In this document: one piece after another, positions 50,494-61,903 of the stretch
How the letters are laid out: each line of letters opens with the position of its first letter
Numbering within the stretch: the first letter of the stretch is position 1
Source: Sinohyriopsis cumingii
Taxonomy: Eukaryota > Mollusca > Bivalvia > Unionida > Unionidae
Length of the DNA stretch: 64,000 nt
NCBI GenBank assembly: GCA_028554795.2
Contig: CM068831.1
Span: 38,933,144 to 38,997,143 of the forward strand
Reading direction: 5' to 3'
Notes under the pieces: model-generated
The model's input: only the letters and a program-made list of their open reading frames with translations
Told to the model about the DNA's origin: nothing
The model's database searches: none
Made by a program: the position numbers and the translations under genes

Positions 50494-52729
50494 TGGGTGG
50501 ATGTCTTTATCGATGAATTCGACAGCCAGGGTGGAAGGCCTCCAAAATGAGCTTCATGACCAGGGCGTCACAAATAATATCGGTGGACTTCGGCTGTGAT
50601 CATCCAGTCAGGAGTGGAATGAACTCCTCCAGGCTGTATCTTGCCCTTAACACACCACGTGAAGACATCTAGCATATCGGATCGGTCACATCCCGGGTCA
50701 GCAGTGACCTCACCTGCCGCTGCACACCAGGACGAAAGTGACAAGCATGGTGCACCCACTGTCAAATTCAATGGAGAGACAACATCATTATCGGTACATG
50801 GAACGTTTGAACAGTGAGAGATATGGAAAATTAGAAAAGACTTAGACATGAGTTAGAAAAGGCACTACTGTATCATTATTGGTCTCTGCTACGTGGCTAG
50901 ATTAAAACTTTGGCGAAATAAGAACAGAAGAAGGACATAAGCTTCGCTTCAGCCGATGAGGGACAAACACAATCATGGCGTTGTATTTCTTGTGAACAGC
51001 ATAATGTGTTGCTGCCCAGTCTCAAACAGACTTATTACCATCCGTCCGAGGGCGGCTCCCTTTTAATATCACAATTATATTGTGTACCGACGCCTAACTA
51101 TGATGAAAGCGAACTGTAGAATGTTATAATCAACTGCAAGATGTCATTGACAAATCGCCCCCCAAAAAAAGATTCGGTTTGTACAAGGAGACTGGAATGC
51201 AAAGGTAGGAGTTGATTCACAGACAAACTGGCAAAGGATTTGTGGACCCTTCTGCAATGTAGAGACAAATGAAAGTGGACTCAGGCTTTTGGACATTGCC
51301 GCCTACAATAATCTTGTGCTAACCATCACGTTCGGCCCTCACAAAGGATATTGAAGATGGGCCTGGCACGGTCCAAACGGACAATATCACAACCAGACCG
51401 ACTCCATCTTGGTGACAAGACGATTCAGCACGGGACTGAATATCGCAATAACGCAACGTTTCCCATGAGCAGATATTGGAATTGATCATGATATATTAAA
51501 AGTGATCAAAACGCCGTACCAACCAAGAATAACCAATAAGTACGAGAAAAGCACAGGAGTCTAGATAGAAAGACAATGCTTTGAAATCCAAGACAGTCAA
51601 AGCAGAAACGTTAGCACGATGGATACCAGCTGGTGAAAGATCTCACATATCTTAAACAAGTACCACCATCCAAGACAAGTCAGGAAAATGGCCCACAGAA
51701 GATCAAGAGATCCTCAAACAATTGGCAGAATACTGCTCACAATTTTACAATTATAAAACCCAAGGAGACCCAACAGTATTAAAGCACCTTCCAGCAAAAT
51801 AAATTGATGACAACACCATTCTTCGTGAGCAAGGAGAAACTGCAGTTAGGTCAGTAAAGACAGAAAATTCAGCTGGCGTTGACAACATGCCAGCAGAACT
51901 CATTCAAATAGGAAGAGAAAAGATAGTCACTGTCCTAAAAACAATCTGCAACAAGTTATTGCAGACAGTAGAATGACCCAAAACATGTACTCAACCTTTG
52001 GTCATCGTGCTCCCCAAGAAAGGAAACCTGCAGTTATTTCAAAACCACAACACCGTCAGTCTGATCAGCCGCCCAAGCGAAGTCATGCTGAAGACGAAAG
52101 ACTCAAGCAGAGACTTTTTTGCTGAAGAGCAAGCAGGTTTTCGAGAAATAAGGAGCATAAAGAAACAAATATTCAATATCAGACTCCTTTGAGAGAAACA
52201 CTTTTAGCATCAGCAAAATCTGTACCATGCCATCAAAGCTTTCAAGAAGGTCGAACAACAGTTGGAAGTCAAACAGGGTTGCATACTGCCACATACACTC
52301 CTCAGCAATGTTTTGGAAAGGATCGGAGGAAGAACAACCACCAAACTTCGCTTTACAGATGATAGTGATGGATTAACAGGAGATAAAAAAGAAGTACTTT
52401 CTGACTTGGGTGACAAACAACACCAATGGTACCAGTGCAGAAATAAAAGTACTTAGACAGAAGCTGGAAACAGTCACAAGTTTCAGGTACTTGTGAGCTA
52501 TTATGAAAGATGAGGACTCAAAACTAGAATTACTTAGCAGGATTGCCCGGACAACAGCAGCAATAACAAGCTTGAGGCCAATATGGAAGGATACAAACAT
52601 TGCTATTGCTTCCATTGACACTCACATCAGATCTACAGAACAGGATTCATTGAAATGAGATGCTTCCGCAAGATCTTCGGAATCGCATACATTGACCATG
52701 TATCTAACGCTCAGATAGGCAGAAAATAA
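50494..52729 (+). mobile_element. Degraded RTE-like LINE, plus strand, copy 3
   Basis: Same pieces as copies 1 and 2, with two private single-base changes near 51309 and 51607. Confidence 0.82.
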
Positions 52730-54026
52730 AAAAAATAAAAAATCTCGCGCCAAATTAGTAAGGTATCGATTTATATTGAACAAAATCACGGCCATTTTTA
52801 CAAAGGCGTATATAAGGAAATGTTTGTTTGGCTGAATGACATAAGTGCATAATGTGGTGTATTGAATGCATAGTTTTGGCTATAAAATATAATTAAATTT
52901 TGCTAGTACACTTTGGAGTGCGATAATCACTAGTATTAAGCAGAAGTGAATGCCTCAGGACTACCTTCTTTCTTACAATTTACTACTGTTTGCATAATAT
53001 TCAGGAATACAATATTCCTTAAGAAAATTATATTAGATATTTATACCGGAAATGTTGTTATCCACGTTTTCTAACATGAGACATTACAGAAAATTCTCAG
53101 ATAGTATTGACAGATTGTGTTATGTAAGAGCTATATTCAATTCATATAGGATGAATCTCTCAATAATAATATTTGGCGAATTCAACCGCATTTTCTAAAG
53201 AAAATGCTAGGCACCACAAACTGCACGTTCCTTGGTGAATACATAATGATACACATTTCCTGAAACAACGTAGATGTTACGTATTTTATACTACGGGATT
53301 AGTTAGATCTAGACTGGGGATAAACTATAGTTTTCTTAATACATAATATTTCCTTAGGTGCGATCACTTCTAAATATTATGCGAATTTGTTTCAATAAAA
53401 AAAACGAAATTCGAAATTGCTTTGTCTATTTGTCTTAACCAAAACATCAGGAAATAGTACTACTATGGCTACTGATACAACTGCTACGACAACTACCACT
53501 ATTATAACTCAAAGTGCATTAGAAAATGCTACTTCTACTACAGTTGCTAAATTCCTAAATCATGCACTCATGCTACCATTACTGCAGCGACTACTACTGC
53601 TGCAACAATCAATATTAATAATACTAATATTACTATAAGCAAACACATAAAATATTGCACGTTATATTTATTCATGTGTTCAGAAATATATTCCAGGTTT
53701 TCTCTTTGGAATATTCATATCTTGTTTACACTGTGTTAGGAGATTAGATCATGTTCAATATAGTGGCATTTTGCAACACCAGATTAAATAATAAGTTCAA
53801 AATATATATATACACAATATTAAATTTTATAATTGTCTTTACTTTATATAATTTATGTTTGATTTTTTTCAGACGTAATGTCTTTATTATCAGAATATAA
53901 TGGTAAAATACGACATTTTACGTTTTCTTTGTTTATTGTATCACCCAATGAGTACTGATTTTTATTTTCAAATACACGAAATATTGCATTAAATTCAGTC
54001 CAATTCATTTGTAATTAGTAGCACTT

Positions 54027-54142
54027 GAATAATAATAATAATAATAATACTAACAAAAATAATAATAATAATAATAAAACAGCATTAAAAGTACTACTAC
54101 TACTATTGGTACTACTGCTACTACTGTTACTAATAATAATAT
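54027..54142. repeat. AAT/ACT microsatellite, copy 3
   Basis: Same length as copy 2. It lies about 560 bp before the divergent block begins. Confidence 0.9.
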
Positions 54143-56276
54143 TATCTAAGAAGATAGTTAATAGTCTTGCAGTGGAACCACTATATATGTGATCAGCAAA
54201 ATCTCCAGGATTAGTGAATACATAAAACAGACGTACACTGCACCAAAAATGTGCACCAAATACACAGCTCATTAAAATATTTGTAGAGTTATAATTTTGC
54301 AGAAGACTAAATATTAAGTGCTGGCTTATAATCGTTTCCATTTAACTGTACTAGTTCAAGCCAACTATTTTCCTAACATAGTACTGTAGCGTCATATGCG
54401 GTAGTTAGTTTTATACTCAATATTTATAACATCATATGCCGTATTTCCACTATGATGCTGATAAAAGTAATTGATATATTTCCTGAAATCCTTGATCCCA
54501 AATCAGATTAAGATACAAAAAAATGAATAGGTTTCCCGAAATCTTTGATTCCCAAACATGTATGTATATTTCAATTTTTTTTAATAAAAAAATCCAATGC
54601 AAACAAATGCCGATAATTCAGCGCAACTAGTTTCGCATTTTATGTATGTATCTTCAGGCACAACATCTTTTGAAATAAATAGATGACGTCTTTATATTTT
54701 AAAATAACAATCCATGGTCACATTCTATCAAAATAACAGTAGTAACGGGAGAGTTATTATCACTTCCAAACGAGCAATAGAAACAACAGAAGTCGGACTT
54801 AGGCGCACATATAAATTTAGCCAGTTAAAGCTGATGTTGTAAAGTCTATAAATGTGTCAAAACAAACACCTTCACGTCCTTTTCTGGGTCTTTAGTATCT
54901 GTTAGAAAAGAAACACTACTCAGTGATTGCCAAATTATGTTAAACCATACATTCATTTCCCCAACGGTCGATGGTTTATGTGTTTGAGTGTGTTTAAGTA
55001 ACGTATCCATAATATGAGAAAATAAGACAGATGGACACATAAGTTTCCTTGGAATAGTCTCCTTTGAATCACAATGCAAATGTCATAACACATCACCAAA
55101 TTCCATTTTGTCTTTCTTATAATGTCTGTCTCTACCTTTCATTCTCTTCGCATGCATTTTATTCCCTCTTCATTCTCTTTCTGTTACCTTAACGTCTTGT
55201 GTCTAAGACGGGTTTGTATCTTTCTGTTTCTAATTTTGAAGAGTTCTCAACTTCTCGCTTCTTGTGCTTCTTTTTAATAAGCCTTTCAGAAGACCAGTGT
55301 CCTGTAACCTGACAATGATAATACATATTTCTACCTTTGTTCAATTTTCTCTTGTTCTTTCTTTTCATTCAGATGTCGCATCTATTGTGACATTTGCTTC
55401 CAGAGCCCGATGTCAGATCTCGCATCAATCGTGACTTTTATTTCCAGACGAATTGTCCGTATTCTTATTTTAAGTATTCTTCGAATAACTATCTGTAAAT
55501 CTCTAACCAGAGGGTCGACTTAATTTCACTCTTCCATATTTTCCTTCTTCACAGTCGGAACGCAGATTTAATGTATCTGAGGCAACAGAAAGAGAATTTC
55601 ACCAGCTAAAATTCCTAAAACTTGTATTAATCTATCCACACTCACGGTAGTCAGTTGTCAGCAGTATCAAACAGCAATGACTACCAAAGCAACATCAACC
55701 GGTAATGAAATTGGACTTAGCTTGAGACATTTATAGCTAATAATACCAAGTCAATAAGTATATAAAGTGTGTTTTTCATGCATAGAAGATGTGAGTGCGT
55801 GCGTATAAATTAGTCAAATATAATGTTGTAATCAAATTAAAATGATATCCATAGTCCAGCGAGATCGTGGACGTAGATGCCAAGTGGTGACATAGACGAC
55901 GACTTTCCTTGTTTTTGTCCCACGTGCTAACTAAATGTTTAACGCAAGAACATGCCAGCGATGTCGACGATGTGGTGCGTGAAATGAATCAACGTACACT
56001 ACCTCCTCGGCCACAAGACAAAGAGAATCCTGATCCAGCAAAGATAAAGTCGCTCAGAAACTCCAGAAAATTATTATCATATTTGATAGAGATGCAAAAC
56101 CTGACCTGACCTGCAGCTAAATTTGACCTGCATCAAATGTGCACCAATGCTTACACCTACAAGATGAAATTTGCAAGAGGTCTTATTCATGTCTGAAGTG
56201 CCACCCTAGAAAACAGCAGATTTAATTACAGACTTGTGTGAATCCATCTTAGTTACAACAAAATTGCAGTGCCAAG

Positions 56277-56376
56277 CTAAAGAGGCCAACCCGGGTTTTT
56301 CCTCCACCATTAATACTGGCCGCTATGTGTGCTAAAATATGGCGTTAAACCCTACAACAACAACTAAAGAGGCCAA
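56277..56376 (+). mobile_element. SINE-type retroposon tail with target-site duplication, copy 3
   Basis: Same insertion and the same 13-bp duplications (56277-56289 and 56364-56376), but the (CAA)n tail is three units shorter. This is one of the changes in the divergent block. Confidence 0.85.
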
Positions 56377-56744
56377 TTGTTTGAGAATCTCCATCCAGTT
56401 TAAAGTCTCCAATTTAGTAGACATGCATAAATCACACGGTTCAAAATAATTACATACTTCAACACATTCAACAAACCAGTGACAAGTTTAACATGACCGA
56501 CGGAACCATTACGCTTTGCATGACCCACGCTTCACCTCCTAGAGAGACTGGGGCACCTCGCAAGACGAGAACTATACCGCATAATAGAAAACATCATTCA
56601 TGTTTTCAATTTCTCCGTTGATCATGGGGCTTGTGAAACTTTAATACTGGAAGCAATTTTTTCCACTGTCTCTTTCCGATTTTAGACTCCACCGACGATA
56701 TTGGCGCGAAGAGGAAGGATATGTAGCCTTACAAAGACAGCTAC

Positions 56745-57008
56745 AAGGATGCTACAATCATTGCTCACAATTTCTCTTGATACGACGGAATGTTTCCTTC
56801 TGAATCTATTCAAACGATCGCACCGATTATGGTTGGAGCCAGTCTAGTCGAAGTGAAATCGCGACAAATGCATTTTAAAGATTTCATGAATTATTTGGCC
56901 ATGTGTTTGAAAAAAATGACTAAAATATTTGGAATGACACATGGACAGAAGTTTCTTTCTTTTCTTTTCTTTTTCTATACCTACTTGGTTCCCTCAATCA
57001 CAATCTGA
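56745..57008 (+). pseudogene. Family B DNA polymerase exonuclease-domain remnant, copy 3
   Basis: Same frame and same TGA (56778-56780) as the other copies. The one base change inside it, GCA to GCC near 56900, is synonymous. Confidence 0.65.
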
Positions 57009-58081
57009 AATGTTCTTTTTTAGATTTTACCATGGAGGAGTTGTACGAGCAAACATACAGACGACGCCCGAGGTTAGACAGACACAAATACTTCTGAATC
57101 CACTAGACAATTTCTTTGTATAAAGAACCAATGCAACGCGCTTGCCATGCGATGAGGACGAATTTCGAAGAAAAGAAATCAAATACATCCATGTTTGTTC
57201 TTTGTATCTTTGAATACTTGGATAGTAAAATACAACGTGACCGTCTAGTTTGTAAAGCTTCAGATTAACGCAAATAATAATAATTGCGTCCAAACGAACA
57301 TACCGCACCAGAGGTCTCAAAGTGGTCGATTTTATCAATCGTCATTTTTCAATAAACCATCTCACAGGGTCTTTGACTGTATGATTCATAGCTACATTGT
57401 TTGCATGCTTTGTAGCACTCTTGAAAGTGAAGACTTATACCAGATTGAATCAATACGTTTAAACACAACCTGGTTTGACACCTACGACAACACCCTTTAA
57501 CGATGGGTGTAACATCAGTTAAAGAAATTAATATTTCCTTCAGATTTCTCTGTCGGATATCGTTTGTCTGTCGATTTCACTATTCGCTCAAAGAACAAAG
57601 AAAACAAAGGTATTTCTATGAATGACTAGTTTAGAATTCGGAATTTACCAATTCTGCTAACTGCACGCATTTGCAGAGAGTTTGTCAAGATACAAGGGAA
57701 ACATCATTTGAGGAATTTTTCTATAATTGCTATTTCCACAGTAGATGAAAAGTTATTCTTGGCAAATACTATCACAGACAGAAAACAACAACGTGAATAT
57801 GAAGTTTACCACGCTACGGCTTTTGTCCTCACTGTTGCAATAAATTCAGTGGAAGGAAGTCAATGACAGTGTTGAGTTATTAGAGTATCAAGAACCGTTA
57901 ACAGAACTGATTCCATCCACGTCTATTCCATTATAGTTTGGACGACGGGTAATTTGCGTTTTAATGACGGCATTTTCGTCGGATTTCGGTTATCGAAGCG
58001 TAATAATTCCAAATTTATTTTCGTAAGTAAGATACGTTGTGTTAAAATAGCGATGAGCAAACGTTTTCATGCCCATGTTAA

Positions 58082-58333
58082 GAATACATTCGTCGATCAT
58101 TAGTTCCGCTTTATACTTATCAAGATGCGTGTATATGCAGTTGTTTATACCAGCAACTTTTCCATTGGGAAGATGAACATGACAGGAAATTTTCTGGTGT
58201 CGATGCATGGAAGCAAGAAGGAGTTAACTTACAAACACTGAGAGGTGAACATGAGATAATGATAAAAGCCGTAGTAGAAAACCCGAAACAGGATCTATTA
58301 CAAATCCACGAAAGTAATTTCGTACAAATATAA
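58082..58333 (+). pseudogene. 83-codon open frame without a start, copy 3
   Basis: Still open in the divergent copy, with one base change near 58176. Unassigned. Confidence 0.35.
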
Positions 58334-58764
58334 AGGAAATGAGAAGAAAGACAATACCGGAGAAATTAGAGACACTAAATTTGTATAAATATAAGAAGAC
58401 GACCATAGCTTGCACATGCATTTAATGGGACAGACATTAAATCACGAACGGAATAATATATGCCGTATGTGTTTTAAATCTTCGAAAGAAAAATGTTTTC
58501 TTGTGTTTTGACACCAATATTAGAAATGTTAGTCTAGCTTCAGATGTATTAAATGTATTTTGCATTTGATAATCTTTTCAGCATTCTTAACGTGTTACTA
58601 TCGCTGCCTCGTCCTTCAATTCCTCTAGTATCAAACGATAGACAAACATTTAGAAAACGTTGGGAGTCCTTGCATATTCGCAATTTCTTTAAAATGTTGA
58701 TTTATATATCGAGTGGTTCAAACAAACTAGAGCGTTTCATCGAATACAAATCGCATTTGTCTGA

Positions 58765-59214
58765 TTGTCAAGCGTAAAATACCATGCGTTGTTACAAGGT
58801 GAGGTTTGCACTTTCTTTAAATTTCTTTCAATTAAATCGATTTTGTTTACAGAAGTCATTTTTCGTGAAGATTTTGGAATCGTGTTTGACTTCAGTCAAA
58901 CCACATCGTGTCATCTTCGAGGAGATGTTAGAATAAGACGTAGAAGAATAAACCTTGGTTTAAACGCCACGGACACCATTGTAATGCCAGCACAACAGTT
59001 ATTTCAAGCACATCCCAAAATCAGTCCCAATGCTCATTATGTGCTATTGTTCAAATATGGAAGAAACAGATCACAGGTACATATGTTAGCCAAACAATTG
59101 AACCCTATGACTGATCTATGACATTGCAACACCAATGCTTATTTACGCATCGATTTAGAACCAACCAATTCGCTATTATTTGAGACTACTTTGTACCAAT
59201 TAGTTACACGTTAA
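58765..59214 (+). pseudogene. Packaging ATPase C-terminal remnant, copy 3
   Basis: No base difference from copies 1 and 2, although it lies inside the divergent block. The in-frame TGA is at 59119-59121. Confidence 0.72.
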
Positions 59215-61903
59215 GTGTTAATAATAATGTCCTGTTATTTACATTTCTCCTTTCGCATCATTCGGAAGAAAGGAAGAAAATTTAAAATCATCCTACACTT
59301 CTTTTTTTTTTTTTCTTCTTCAAATGGTAGCCCACACGACCTCCTTTCAATCACATTCTCCTGCCAAATTGTGTCGTAGTCCGTATGCCATCCGTTGCAT
59401 TGAATGTTCTTGCGCATTTATTATAAGCTGGTTTCAAGTGTTACGACTGTTTACTTTGAGATCACGTCAATTACTTTAAAACATAATCAACATACCCAAA
59501 CTAACAAACCCATTTTGAAGAAAAAACAAAACAAAAAAAAAACAATATGCAAACCAAAAATCAATTCATTTTTAACTGATGGATGTAATTGTTTATGAGG
59601 TGTCATTATTTTGTCCCCTTATATATAGAATCTTAAAAGAAAAAGCTAAATGAAGAAAAATATGAAAGGTCGCCAGAAAAGGCAACATCCCCACAAAGAA
59701 AAGAATTGCCGCAGAAAGAAGAAAAGCTCCACGAAGAAAAGGGATAAAACAAATATCTTGACATAAAAGAGACGTGATGTTGCTACGTCGTGAAAGCACT
59801 ATAAAACAAACGACGGCATTGACTGATTGTGTCTCCTCCTGCAAGATGTATTTCATCTTCTCCGTTCATGATCATGCCTGCCAAATCTAATCTAATATCA
59901 TTGTCCATTGGATGGGAAAATAAAAATTCATTTCTAAATGAACTATTTCTACGGCAGCGACGACGTCTACTACTGTTCTAGCGGCTGCAAAGGTGGCCTT
60001 CTCTAAGACAAACGAAGATAAAGGGCAAGTGCACTACAATGTTTTACAAGAAATGTCACTCCTTTTCTCAACACGAGTTTGTAACAATGATTTGCTACAC
60101 TTAAAAAATTTGTCAAAAGCAAAATGTTTACTATCAATATAAGCTATGTGAAGTGAATTTTCAAACTTACCCACTTATCAACTTTATGTTTTATGTTATA
60201 CGAGATGTTTGCCGTTTATCACACACATATGCCTACAACTTTACCAGAAACCATAACTATATACAATCCCCCATTTTAAATAGCTTGAAAAAATGGTCAC
60301 AGAATCTATCAACCCTTCCTTGCATAACTACCTCGGTGTGTGTATGCAAAAATGAGTAAGTGACAAACATTGTCGGTTTGGAAACGCAAACCATCAATGT
60401 TACAATGCACGATTTCATAACATGATTGTAAATTCACTATAGTATGTTCTGTAATTGTTGAAAATCAGATCATATGCATTAGGTTTCCACACTGCCTGTC
60501 GACAATCAAGAAGGAAACAAACATTTACGTTACTCGTTTTGAGTGATTTCATTGCTTTACATGCTATTTACACAGTGAGAGAGTTAGAGGAGGTTTTCTT
60601 TTCCAGGTCCTTATTCGTTTGAAAAAGGAAAACAACGTCCAACCAAAGTTGTTTTCGATGCAAACTGTGTCAGTAATATGTTAAAATACGTAACGGAATG
60701 TTTGGATAGCTTTGGTTAGAACTTACGTACTGTTTTCACAATCCATCGTGGACCTTTCTAGGAGCAGACAAGCACGTGATCTTCTGTTTAGGTCACTGGT
60801 CATGGAGTCACGTGCCTCGTCAGTATACATTGTCCCCGATGTTGCCCCCAACACGTGCGATTGTGACTTTGAGGTGTTTTTAAAAGCCAATTTCATGGCT
60901 GTTGACGTACTCTTTTTACAGCCACTTAACGTCGGAGGTACCAACCTGATTGTTTTAGACTACCTCCCGATCCGCCTTTGTTTTATAATGAATATTGTCC
61001 TCGCTAACCACAAGCAGTGCCGCGTCTTTCTGAGAGTATCTACTGGCATAATAGATATGGCCACGGCAAGATAGTTTCTAAACTAAGCGGCAACTCACAG
61101 ATATGTCACTTCAAGCAGTGTGCCGGGCGTCGGGCCTACAGCACTTCTATGGACCAGTAAGTGAAATAAATGACGGTCAGCTGCTGGCCCAGCAGATGAA
61201 ATCAATGAGTACTGATATATGAGTTGGACAAAAGTAGATGGTAATCAGTCTTATGAAAGCGGCGCTTAAAGAAACGCATATTCTTTACATGTTTATAATG
61301 TCTTCTGTGGCCTTAAAACTCTGCACCGATAGCCATTACGTGGTTGTTGAGAAGGTTCAGTTATGTGAATGATCGGCAATAGATGTACAGACTCGATTTC
61401 CGCTTGGTACTGCCATATAGCAACCGTGAAACATCTCTGATCCATGTGTGGTGTTGATTGTCATCGTAAACAAAGTATCCGCAGTTTGATGGTTTTAGCC
61501 TGACTTGTATCGGAGATGCACACAGGGTAGAGAGCATGAATTCAAGTCATTCATGTTCACCGCGATGGTATGGTTGAGGTCATCACTTTTGTCAGAGATC
61601 CTCATTGGAAACTTCAGTTTGTCAAAGAGAAAGGAATGTCTCATTCAAAATATCCGATGTCGAGTTCATAAGAACGGATCTGTTGGAAATCAACTAAATT
61701 TGGTGGTGTTAAAGTCATTTGCCATGAAACGGCTTGTACAGCGAAATTATTTTGCTAGGCCGCTAGCCTAAGTATTTGTTTAAAACTTTTCTATTCGATC
61801 AACAATCTTAGCGATTGTCATGATCATGCTTCAGTATCAGGTCGTCAAGGTCACCAGCCAACTTCATTATACTTTGCTGGCAGATATGTAAGCGAGCATG
61901 TAA

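Larger units (their letters stand above)
54706..60310. other. Divergent block within copy 3
   Basis: By eye I count about 32 differences from copies 1 and 2 in this 5.6-kb stretch: an 8-bp insertion near 54707, a 5-bp net replacement near 55503, loss of 9 bp of a (CAA)n run near 56358, one extra T near 59310, and the rest mainly single-base changes, mostly transitions. Flanking sequence on both sides is nearly identical among copies. The sharp edges fit gene conversion, unequal exchange with a different array variant, or a haplotype switch in the assembly. Confidence 0.85.
41263..61903. repeat. Macrosatellite unit, copy 3 (20641 bp)
   Basis: Third head-to-tail copy. Up to about 54.7 kb it follows copy 2 closely, including the 6-bp microsatellite gain, with a few private bases (near 42847, 51309 and 51607). 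From about 54706 to 60310 it differs from both other copies at roughly 30 sites, including an 8-bp insertion, a 5-bp net insertion and loss of three CAA units. From 60310 to its end it again matches the others. Confidence 0.97.
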
